Part shown: positions 14,130 to 20,897 of the stretch, piece by piece | How the letters are laid out: each line of letters opens with the position of its first letter | Numbering within the stretch: position 1 is the stretch's first letter | Assembly (NCBI GenBank): GCA_900547255.1 | Contig: URGC01000031.1 | Coordinates: 1-23,332 of the forward strand | Direction: 5' to 3' | Source: an uncultured Eubacterium sp. | GTDB taxonomy: Bacteria; Bacillota; Clostridia; Lachnospirales; Lachnospiraceae | DNA: 23,332 nucleotides | The notes under the pieces: model-generated | Database searches by the model: none | The model's input: only the letters and a program-made list of their open reading frames with translations | Told to the model about the DNA's origin: nothing | Position numbers and translations under genes: made by a program

Positions 14130-15911
14130 TTATTCATTTGTGAATTCATCAAGAAGCTTATCAAATACATCAAGGGCATCCTGGATAACCTGTGGCTTAG
14201 ACATATCCACGCCGCACAGTTTAAGAAGCTCGATTGGGTGCATGCTTGAACCACCTGATAAAAACTTCTTATATCCGGCAAGAACTTCCTTATCTCCTGC
14301 AAGAATCTTGGTAGCTATGGCAATTGCAGCTGAAAAACCTGTCGCATACTGATATACATAGAATGGTGTGTAGAAATGCGGTATGCGCGACCACTCATAT
14401 GCAATCTCATCATCAATAACCATATCTTCGCCAAAATATTTCTTATTGAGGTCTCTGTACAAATCACACAGGTTCTGGGCATTAAGAACCTCGCCAGCCT
14501 CTGCCATCTTATGTGATTCCATCTCAAACTCAGCAAACATTGTCTGGCGGAACAATGTTCCCTTAAACTGCTCAAGATAATGGTTGATAAGATACTTTCT
14601 CTCGTTCTCATCTGTACAGTTTTTAAGAAGATAATTGATAAGAAGTGCCTCATTACATGTAGAAGCAACCTCTGCAACGAATATCTTATAGCCTGAATAC
14701 ATGAATGGCTGTGTCTTATTAGAATAATATGTGTGCATTGAATGTCCCATCTCATGAACAAGCGTAAACACATCATTCAAAGTATTATTATAGTTGAGGA
14801 ACAGATATGGGTGTGTTCCATACACACCCCACGAAAATGCGCCGCTTCTCTTGCCGGCATTCTCATACACGTCTACCCAACCTGAATCAAAGCCTTCCTG
14901 AACCTTTGAAAGATACTCATCCCCTAATGGAGCAAGTGCCTTCAGGGCTATCTGCTTAGCCTCATCGTAGCTTACCTCCATCTTGAAATCCTTAACCATA
15001 GGTGCATATATATCGTAGAAATGCAGTTCATCAACTCCTAAGCACTTCTTTCTTAATGATACATACTTATGCATCTTAGGAAGATTCTTATTGACTGTCT
15101 CGCATAGATTAGTGTATACGCTCTCTGGTATAAATGACGCTGACAGATACATATTAAGTGTAGATGGATACTTTCTTGCTCTCGCATAGAACATAGCTTG
15201 GCATACATTGGCATAATATGTTGATGCAAGTGTGTTAATATGCTCCTTATACTGCTTATAAAGGGCATAGAACGCCTCTTTTCTGACTTCCCTGTTATTG
15301 CTCTCCATATACACGCCAAATGTTCCGTGTGTAAGCTCTACGCTCTCACCATTCTCGTCATGTATATCGCCAAATCTGACATCTGCATTATTAAACTTGG
15401 AAAAAATCTCGCTTGCCGCCTGTGACATCTGGTCTGACATCGCAAGAAGCTTCTCCTCTGCTGCCGAGAGTGAATGTTCACGCTTAGAGAGCATATCCTC
15501 AAGAAGATGTCTGTATGGTTCAATCTCTGGTGTAGCAAGGTATTCATTCATCTTATTCTTGTCAATTGCAAGAATCTTCGGCTCAGAATATGCATACTTC
15601 TCTGACAGGCTCATAGCGAGCATCTGTGCCTTGCCTGACATAGCCTGATACACTGGATTAGCTGTGTCCTCGTAATACTTCATAAATGCATATACATAAA
15701 GTCTCTCACATGCAAAGCTCTCATCCATCTCTTCTTTTAACTCAGATGCAAGATTGGAAGCACTCTCACCTATAATTCCCTCGTATCGGCTTGGTGTATC
15801 AAGAATACCCTTACATCTTTCATATTCGTCATTCCACGCTTCATCAGTTGCGAATATATCATGGACAGCCCATTTGAACTTATCATCTATCTCACTTCTT
15901 AACTTAGCCAT
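14130..15911 (-). CDS. pepF: Oligoendopeptidase F (M3 metallopeptidase)
   Basis: A 593-residue cytosolic zinc peptidase that degrades short peptides. The start ATG at 15911 is preferred (AAGGAG 6 bases upstream) over a GTG one codon earlier, which is only 3 bases from that site. The zinc site is HEMGH at about 386-390, and the third ligand Glu is in VAEVASTCNEALL (about 414). The N-terminal helical M3_N-type region (about 5-200) and the C-terminal RIPHFYTPFYVYQYATGFSAA are typical of PepF. The length matches the family (about 600). Upstream, DegV is on the same strand with a 74-base gap, so co-transcription is possible. There is no clear terminator after the stop; tRNA-Gly follows on the same strand with its own promoter. 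Confidence 0.95.
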   Translation of the reverse strand: MAKLRSEIDDKFKWAVHDIFATDEAWNDEYERCKGILDTPSRYEGIIGESASNLASELKEEMDESFACERLYVYAFMKYYEDTANPVYQAMSGKAQMLAMSLSEKYAYSEPKILAIDKNKMNEYLATPEIEPYRHLLEDMLSKREHSLSAAEEKLLAMSDQMSQAASEIFSKFNNADVRFGDIHDENGESVELTHGTFGVYMESNNREVRKEAFYALYKQYKEHINTLASTYYANVCQAMFYARARKYPSTLNMYLSASFIPESVYTNLCETVNKNLPKMHKYVSLRKKCLGVDELHFYDIYAPMVKDFKMEVSYDEAKQIALKALAPLGDEYLSKVQEGFDSGWVDVYENAGKRSGAFSWGVYGTHPYLFLNYNNTLNDVFTLVHEMGHSMHTYYSNKTQPFMYSGYKIFVAEVASTCNEALLINYLLKNCTDENERKYLINHYLEQFKGTLFRQTMFAEFEMESHKMAEAGEVLNAQNLCDLYRDLNKKYFGEDMVIDDEIAYEWSRIPHFYTPFYVYQYATGFSAAIAIATKILAGDKEVLAGYKKFLSGGSSMHPIELLKLCGVDMSKPQVIQDALDVFDKLLDEFTNE

Positions 15912-15985
15912 CACACTCTCCTTATAAATTTACATGACATATCATATAATCTGTTCTTATATTACCATCTGAAAATGTGTAATTC

Positions 15986-16861
15986 CTAATCTAACTCTGG
16001 CAGATATATTGAACATGCTATGGCAAGTGCACCATGACCTATATGACATGCTACGCTTAATGACAATGCATTCATGTTAAAATCAAGGTCTGGATAATGC
16101 TCTTTTATGACTGCTGCCCATTCCTCTGCCTCTTCGGGATTGCCTGCATATGCAGCTTCCATATGAACCTTCCTCTGTGCATATGCATCTGCAAATCTGT
16201 TAGCAAGATCATCATCCATGGCTTTTAACATAATCTTCTTAGCAGAAGCCTTACCTCTTGTCTTAGCGTAAGCATCAAGCTTCTCTCCTTGAATCTGTAA
16301 AACAGGATTAAGCTTAAGGACTGTTCCTATCGCTGCTGCCGCAGGAGTAATTCTTCCACCCTTTTTAAGATACTTTAATGTATCAAGAGTTATATATATA
16401 CTTGAGCTGAATTTCTCTCTTTCAAGAATCTCTTTAATCTTAGCTGCATTATATCCTTTATCTGCAAGAGCAAGTGCATCAAGCACTGACTGTCTCTGTG
16501 TTACTGAAATTCTCTGGTTATTAACGACTTCTACTTTTCCATCATAATCGTCAGCAACCATTGTAGCTGTCTGGCATGTTCCTGATAATCCGCTTGACAT
16601 AGGAATGTATACAACTTCGTCATAATCCTTTAACATCTCATCAAATGCATCCTGTATCTCTCCAACTGATGGCTGTGATGTAGATATATCTGCATCCGAC
16701 TTTAACTTCTCATAGAACTGCTCCTGAGTAAGGTCAATATCCTCGTAATACTGCTGTCCATCTATAAAGAAAGGCATAGGAACAACCTTTACCCCTAACT
16801 TCTTTCCTTCCGCTTGTGTTATTCCACTATTACTATCTGTTATAATCGCTACTCTGCTCAT
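15986..16861 (-). CDS. DegV-family fatty-acid-binding protein
   Basis: A 291-residue cytosolic DegV protein. Relatives (FakB) present fatty acids to a kinase for phospholipid synthesis. The start ATG at 16861 has GGAG 6 bases upstream; an in-frame TTG at 16882 would precede it. The N-terminal motif VAIITDSNSGIT is diagnostic, and PMPFFIDGQQYYEDIDLTQEQFY, STSQPSVGEIQDAF and PMSSGLSGTCQTA form the lipid-binding cleft. The C-terminal half has LKYLKKGGRITPAAAAIGT and the closing CHIGHGALAIAC. The size is normal. It is divergent from the GNAT gene at 17216. A 7-bp hairpin (16889-16895/16906-16912) lies in its short leader. A FakA-type kinase partner is not in the window. Confidence 0.93.
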   Translation of the reverse strand: MSRVAIITDSNSGITQAEGKKLGVKVVPMPFFIDGQQYYEDIDLTQEQFYEKLKSDADISTSQPSVGEIQDAFDEMLKDYDEVVYIPMSSGLSGTCQTATMVADDYDGKVEVVNNQRISVTQRQSVLDALALADKGYNAAKIKEILEREKFSSSIYITLDTLKYLKKGGRITPAAAAIGTVLKLNPVLQIQGEKLDAYAKTRGKASAKKIMLKAMDDDLANRFADAYAQRKVHMEAAYAGNPEEAEEWAAVIKEHYPDLDFNMNALSLSVACHIGHGALAIACSIYLPELD

Positions 16862-17058
16862 ATCAATCTCCACTTTCCACAATTATCTACAGCCTTACGC
16901 ACAACAGGCTGTTCTGTAATTTCTTAATAAAAATATACTATTTATTTTACCCCATAAACCAATTCTGCACAATAACTTTATTAAATTTTTATTACTATCT
17001 ATATACATCTAGTTTACATTACTACGTGTGTTAGACATCTTAATCACTGTATAAAGTC

Positions 17059-17087
17059 TTGATATTTATTCATAAAAATCATATCAT
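17059..17087 (+). promoter_or_regulatory. Promoter of the tandem-GNAT gene and structured leader
   Basis: TTGATA (17059-17064), a 17-base spacer and TATCAT (17082-17087). The predicted first transcribed base (about 17094-17095) coincides with the first base of the 13-bp stem of the leader. Confidence 0.6.
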
Positions 17088-17094
17088 TATAAAT

Positions 17095-17186
17095 AGTTTC
17101 CCACCAGCCCATTTTACCTATGCAGAGAGAGCTGCGCGCTGGGGAACCGCTATGGCTGCCACTTGGGGCTGGACTGGTGGGAAACT
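17095..17186 (+). ncRNA. Unassigned structured 5' leader RNA
   Basis: AGTTTCCCACCAG (17095-17107) pairs perfectly with CTGGTGGGAAACT (17174-17186), closing a 66-base domain. That domain is GC-rich against an AT-rich background and holds GCAG-AGAGAG-CTGC (17122-17135), TGGCTGCCA (17153-17161) and two GGGG runs. A competing pairing, CCAGCCC (17104-17110) with GGGCTGG (17166-17172), shares CCAG with the closing stem, so the RNA could switch. AAGGAG (17198-17203) follows 11 bases after the stem. No U-tract terminator is present, so any control would act on translation. I cannot match it to a known riboswitch. Confidence 0.55.
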
Positions 17187-17215
17187 TCAGAACCTTTAAG
17201 GAGATTTAGATTTTT

Positions 17216-18004
17216 ATGAATAAAAATTTTCGCGTATCGAATGACATAGATTCCAAAAAGCTTACTGCGCTTTTCGCCAGTACCAGCGAATATACTTATA
17301 TATATGAAGAGGATGCGTCTGACCTTATACAGCTTGCAGCGATAGATGAAGTGTCAGGCGGATATATAGGATTTATAACATGCACGATTCCTGATTATGA
17401 GAATAACCAGCCAGATGGTGATGCCATGATGAATGCCTATGTTGCACCTGATTACAGGCAGAAAGGCGTATTTTCAGCCATGTATGATGCGGTAAAAGAC
17501 ATTTTAAGAAAAGATTATGGTTTTGATGAGATGCCTGCGATTATATGCCCTATGGAGGATGACATTTATAATGCGCTTAAAAGCTGCCATTTTGCGCCAT
17601 CTGTGCACAGCAGGGAGTATCTGTATGGTATTACAGGCAATACACACCTGATACATTTTTTGAGCAAATCTGATGATTATACGATTGAGGCTGATGACGT
17701 GTCCGACACATGTACCTGCTATCAGGCGGTTGATGATGACGACTATGTAATCGGGGAGCTTTATATTGATTCATTTGACTCACAAGGCTGCATGAATGAT
17801 GTCTGGGTTGCCCCGGAATGCAGAAAGAAAGGCATAGCCACACATCTTGTGAACTATGCCCTCAATGATTATTATTCAATAGACGATAACGCCGGTAAAT
17901 CCATAATCCTTCATGTGACAGGCAGTAACACTGCTGCCATAAAATTATATCAGAAATGCGGATTTACTGAGTTAAAATGTATTACTTACTACGAGATGCA
18001 CTGA
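17216..18004 (+). CDS. Tandem GNAT-domain acetyltransferase
   Basis: A 262-residue protein of two fused GNAT domains; acceptor unknown. The N-terminal domain (about 1-135) has the strand YIGFITCTIPD and loop VAPDYRQKGVFSAMYDAV (RQKGVF 81-86). The C-terminal domain (about 155-262) has VIGELYIDSF, VWVAPECRKKGIATHLVNYAL (RKKGIA 203-208) and VTGSNTAAIKLYQKCGFTE. The C-terminal acetyl-CoA site looks complete, while the N-terminal one has Phe in place of the final Gly/Ala and lacks the NxxAxxLY helix, so it may be structural. The start ATG at 17216 has AAGGAG 12 bases upstream, a rather long spacing. The gene stands alone behind a structured leader, and its last 23 bases overlap the convergent dapB. 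Confidence 0.85.
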   Translation: MNKNFRVSNDIDSKKLTALFASTSEYTYIYEEDASDLIQLAAIDEVSGGYIGFITCTIPDYENNQPDGDAMMNAYVAPDYRQKGVFSAMYDAVKDILRKDYGFDEMPAIICPMEDDIYNALKSCHFAPSVHSREYLYGITGNTHLIHFLSKSDDYTIEADDVSDTCTCYQAVDDDDYVIGELYIDSFDSQGCMNDVWVAPECRKKGIATHLVNYALNDYYSIDDNAGKSIILHVTGSNTAAIKLYQKCGFTELKCITYYEMH

Positions 18005-18752
18005 TAACATCACCCATATCGTACATTCCGGCTGGCTTACCTGCAAGGAACTTGGCAGCTTCAACTGCGCCCTTTGCAAATACTGACTTGGAATATGCTG
18101 TGTGGGTGAATTCTATAACCTCATCCTCGCCTGCAAAGATAACATCATGGATTCCTACGATTGTACCGCCTCTTACTGAGCTTATTCCTATCTCCTTGCT
18201 GTCTCTCTTCTCTTTTACCTGACTTCTGTCGTACTTGTAGTAATAGTCATCGCCAAGTACTTCCTTGATTGAATCAGCCAATGCAAGTGCTGTTCCGCTA
18301 GGAGCATCAAGCTTCTTGTTGTGGTGCTGTTCAACAACCTCTACATCAAATCCAGCAGGAACTAATACCTTGGCTGCTTCCTGTAAAAGTCCGAATAATG
18401 TATTGATACCTAATGACATGTTAGCTGATTTAAGTACTGCGACCTTGCAGGCTGCACTTCTTACGTGTGCTAACTGCTCATCTGATAAACCAGTTGTACA
18501 TACAACAACTGGAATGTTCTTAGCCACACTGTAATCAAGCAGTGCATCTTCTGCGGCGGCGGCTGCGAAGTCGATAATTACATCTGCCTTGACATCACAT
18601 GCATCTATTGATGGAAATACCGGATAATCATTGTGTCCATCATCAAATGGGTCAATGCCTGCAACTATACGGCAATTCTCATCTTTACTTACTATATCTG
18701 TTATAACTCTTCCCATATGGCCATTGCAGCCATGCATAATTATATCTGTCAT
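17982..18752 (-). CDS. dapB: 4-hydroxy-tetrahydrodipicolinate reductase
   Basis: A 256-residue DapB, which reduces 4-hydroxy-tetrahydrodipicolinate to tetrahydrodipicolinate with NAD(P)H in lysine/diaminopimelate synthesis. The N-terminal dinucleotide-binding motif is MHGCNGHMGRV (GxxGxxG, about 8-14). The catalytic/substrate segment EQHHNKKLDAPSGTA (about 139-153) contains the His pair, Lys and PSGT. Other family segments are VVCTTGLS, SANMSLGIN and SVRGGTIVGIHDVIF. The length is usual. The start ATG at 18752 has AGGTGAG upstream, and its frame begins one base after the dapA stop (TAA-T-ATG), so translation is coupled. The 3' end overlaps the convergent GNAT gene and no terminator is visible there. 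Confidence 0.97.
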   Translation of the reverse strand: MTDIIMHGCNGHMGRVITDIVSKDENCRIVAGIDPFDDGHNDYPVFPSIDACDVKADVIIDFAAAAAEDALLDYSVAKNIPVVVCTTGLSDEQLAHVRSAACKVAVLKSANMSLGINTLFGLLQEAAKVLVPAGFDVEVVEQHHNKKLDAPSGTALALADSIKEVLGDDYYYKYDRSQVKEKRDSKEIGISSVRGGTIVGIHDVIFAGEDEVIEFTHTAYSKSVFAKGAVEAAKFLAGKPAGMYDMGDVISASRSK

Positions 18753-18753
18753 A

Positions 18754-19644
18754 TTATCTCACCTGTATTCCATAATTCTTTAATGCTGTCTTTAATCTGT
18801 TAAGGTTAGCTTCTTCCATCTCGCAGAGAGGCATTCTGAGTGGTCCTACTTCCATTCCCATAAGATTTAATGCAGTCTTAACCGGGATTGGGTTAACCTC
18901 ACAGAATAATGCATCAACAAGCTCTAATGCATCAAACTGAGCCTTTCTTGCGCCCTCAACGTCACCAGCGAAGAACTTGGCACATATATCATGTGTCTGC
19001 TTAGGTGCTACATTTGAAAGAACTGAGATAACACCCTTTGCACCGATTGACATAAGTGGAACGATAAGTCCGTCCTCACCTGAGTACATATCTAATGCGC
19101 CTTCAGCTAACATCATTGTCTTAGATTCCTGTGAAAGGTTGCCTGTAGCAGCCTTGATAGCTACGATATTATCAACTTCCTTAGCAAGCTTGACTGCTGT
19201 CTCTGGCTGGATATTGCAGCCTGTTCTGCTTGGAACATTGTACATGATAATAGGAAGGTCAATACTCTTGGCAACATCTGTATAATGCTGTATAAGACCT
19301 TTCTGTGTTGCCTTATTATAATATGGTGTAACAACTAAAACTGCATCAACACCTGCGCTCTGAGCCTCTCTTGAAAGCTCTATGGCAGTCTTGGTACAGT
19401 TAGAACCAGTACCTGCTATAACAGGAACTCTCTTGTTAACATAGTCTGCTGTAAATCTTATAGCCTCGATGTGCTCCTGCTCTGTCATTGTAGCAGATTC
19501 ACCTGTTGTTCCGCAGATAACAATAGCATCTGTACTGTTATTTATCTGGAAATCAATAAGTTCTTTTAACTTATCATAATTAATCTCTCCATCAGCTTTC
19601 ATAGGAGTGACAATCGCAACTCCTGCACCAGTAAATATTGACAT
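18754..19644 (-). CDS. dapA: 4-hydroxy-tetrahydrodipicolinate synthase
   Basis: A 296-residue DapA, which condenses pyruvate and aspartate semialdehyde, the committed step to diaminopimelate and lysine. Key residues are present: GTTGE (45-49; Thr46/47), Tyr135 in MYNVPSRTG, Arg140 and the Schiff-base Lys164 in VAIKAATGN. The length matches the family. The start ATG at 19644 has GAGG 5 bases upstream. It is first in a dapA-dapB operon whose leader carries a lysine riboswitch and terminator, so excess lysine should turn it off. Confidence 0.98.
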   Translation of the reverse strand: MSIFTGAGVAIVTPMKADGEINYDKLKELIDFQINNSTDAIVICGTTGESATMTEQEHIEAIRFTADYVNKRVPVIAGTGSNCTKTAIELSREAQSAGVDAVLVVTPYYNKATQKGLIQHYTDVAKSIDLPIIMYNVPSRTGCNIQPETAVKLAKEVDNIVAIKAATGNLSQESKTMMLAEGALDMYSGEDGLIVPLMSIGAKGVISVLSNVAPKQTHDICAKFFAGDVEGARKAQFDALELVDALFCEVNPIPVKTALNLMGMEVGPLRMPLCEMEEANLNRLKTALKNYGIQVR

Positions 19645-19673
19645 CTTAACCTCTTTCCGCCATCTTTGGCATT

Positions 19674-19724
19674 AAAAATGCTGATTCTCCGACCAAATAG
19701 TAGAAGAACCAGCACAAACTTTGA
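19674..19724 (-). terminator. Riboswitch-controlled terminator of dapA-dapB
   Basis: On the minus strand TGCTGGTTCTTC (complement of 19713-19724) pairs over 12 positions, two of them G-U, with GGAGAATCAGCA (complement of 19679-19690). Five T follow (19674-19678). It lies just after the 3' strand of riboswitch stem P1. The motif CTACTA occurs both in P1 and inside this hairpin, so alternative pairing is plausible. Confidence 0.85.
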
Positions 19725-19732
19725 ATTTTGTT

Positions 19733-19891
19733 AGTAGCTCCCCATCTTACGATGACAGTCGCAAACCTGTTCGCCTTGCGCCCAGCAGGATATCTCAGCA
19801 CATCCCCCGCTTCGGCGTCATCACCTTTCACACAGAATCAACTGTCACTGAAACATCTTCAATGCTACTGATTAACAACGCAACCTCTACT
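19733..19891 (-). promoter_or_regulatory. Lysine riboswitch (L-box) aptamer
   Basis: The minus strand shows the L-box landmarks in order: AGTAGAGGTTGCG at the 5' end, TGTGAAAGG (around 19824-19830), GCCGAAG (19810-19816), CTGCTGGG (19781-19788), ACTGTC (19754-19759) and GGGGAGCTACT closing at 19733. AGTAG/CTACT form the base of P1. In this class lysine binding stabilises P1, here favouring the terminator downstream and repressing dapA-dapB. Confidence 0.95.
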
Positions 19892-19913
19892 TCTTATAAT
19901 TATTGATACAATG

Positions 19914-19942
19914 ACTATATCACTTTATAAATTTATCGTCAA
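19914..19942 (-). promoter_or_regulatory. Promoter of the dapA-dapB operon
   Basis: TTGACG (19937-19942), a 17-base spacer and TATAGT (19914-19919) on the minus strand. Transcription would begin about 15-20 bases before the riboswitch. Confidence 0.75.
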
Positions 19943-19969
19943 TATTAAATAAACTGATTTGTGACGCAT

Positions 19970-20614
19970 TTATTCCTCATCATCAACAACATCTATCTTA
20001 CATACTGAAACCTCGTATGCAACTCTCTTTTCAACTTCCTCATCGCTTATCTTCTTAGTGTACTCACGGCTCTGTACTCTTCCCTGAATCTGAAGGTGTC
20101 CGCCGACCTCGATACCAGCCGCATATCTCGCATTACGTCCCCAGGCGATACATGGGATATAATCAGACTTGCCATATGGACGGTTGACTGCTATAAGGAT
20201 ATCAGCAATCTCTCTTCCAAGTGGTGTCTTTCTATATGTAGGTGGTTTACATACAAATCCATCAAGGAATATCTGGTTAGCCTTAGACTGTTCTTCTGGC
20301 ATCTCATCATCCTCCAGGAACTGAAGCTCTCTTACAAATATTGAAAGTATTAATTTATTGCGGGTATCTTCATGTCTGTTATATGACCTGAACTGACCAG
20401 ATACCTCTATCTTCATTCCTCTATAGTCCTTAGTTACATCAAGTAAACGCTCGGAAATCATGAGTGGAATTATATCTACCATCTCACTTAATCTGTTGAC
20501 CGACACATCTACAAGATAAAATCCCTCTCCAAAAACCTCATGGCTGAACTTAAATTCAGAAACTACCTCTCCAATGATGTTTACCTGGTTGTTTTCAATA
20601 ACCTTATCAAGCAT
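19970..20614 (-). CDS. SSB-like protein with two predicted OB folds
   Basis: A 214-residue protein related to single-stranded DNA-binding proteins. The C-terminal half (about 113-210) is a recognisable SSB OB fold (NQIFLDGFVCKPPTYRKTPLGREIADILIAVNR, IPCIAWGRNARYAAG, GGHLQIQGRVQSREY). The N-terminal half (about 8-100) shows the same strand order (QVNIIGEVVSEFKFS, FYLVDVSVNR, MKIEVSGQFRSYN) but is diverged. An acidic linker joins them (LEDDEMPEEQS). The classical SSB acidic tip ending DDxPF is missing; it ends DVVDDEE. This suggests an accessory SSB or a primosome-type protein rather than the main SSB. The start ATG at 20614 has GGGAG 9 bases upstream. It is a single-gene unit, divergent from typA. 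Confidence 0.8.
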   Translation of the reverse strand: MLDKVIENNQVNIIGEVVSEFKFSHEVFGEGFYLVDVSVNRLSEMVDIIPLMISERLLDVTKDYRGMKIEVSGQFRSYNRHEDTRNKLILSIFVRELQFLEDDEMPEEQSKANQIFLDGFVCKPPTYRKTPLGREIADILIAVNRPYGKSDYIPCIAWGRNARYAAGIEVGGHLQIQGRVQSREYTKKISDEEVEKRVAYEVSVCKIDVVDDEE

Positions 20615-20634
20615 TTTGTATATCTCCCTTCTTT

Positions 20635-20649
20635 TTCCGTAATACGGAA
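20635..20649. promoter_or_regulatory. Perfect palindrome in the SSB-like gene leader
   Basis: TTCCGTAATACGGAA is a 7-bp inverted repeat with one central base, placed just upstream of the ribosome site of the SSB-like gene. It could be an operator or a small RNA hairpin; no regulator is identified. Confidence 0.4.
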
Positions 20650-20826
20650 TGTGCTTTATTTTTGTTCATAAGTATGTATATGTATCGATTACGTAAATTA
20701 TTACATAAAAATTATGTCTATTTTGTGTTTTTTTCAAAAATGGCTTATTTTTTATATTTTATTTAGATTTTGTTAATATTGTGAAAAGGTTTTGATTAAT
20801 TTATATAAAAATGTATATTTTTACTA

Positions 20827-20854
20827 TTGATATTTTCAGGTATTGTGATAGAAT
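20827..20854 (+). promoter_or_regulatory. Promoter of typA
   Basis: TTGATA (20827-20832), a 16-base spacer and TAGAAT (20849-20854), with GGAGG 6 bases before the ATG at 20898. The rest of the 283-bp divergent gap is very AT-rich and shows no other gene. Confidence 0.6.
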
Positions 20855-20897
20855 GTAAAAGTTGCTAATATAAAAGTAGCCAAAACGGAGGTTATTT

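Noticed and set aside
14315..14776. 153-codon minus-strand frame inside pepF
   Set aside because: It is an out-of-frame reading of the zinc-site region of pepF; the real frame has all the family motifs.
17141..17181. G-quadruplex in the leader
   Set aside because: Two GGGG runs and several GG pairs exist, but the spacing is irregular and the 13-bp stem would occupy the last runs.
17095..17186. T-box interpretation of the structured leader
   Set aside because: The GGGGAACCGC stretch faintly recalls the T-box sequence, but there is no specifier stem, no antiterminator/terminator pair, and the gene is not an aminoacyl-tRNA synthetase or amino-acid gene.
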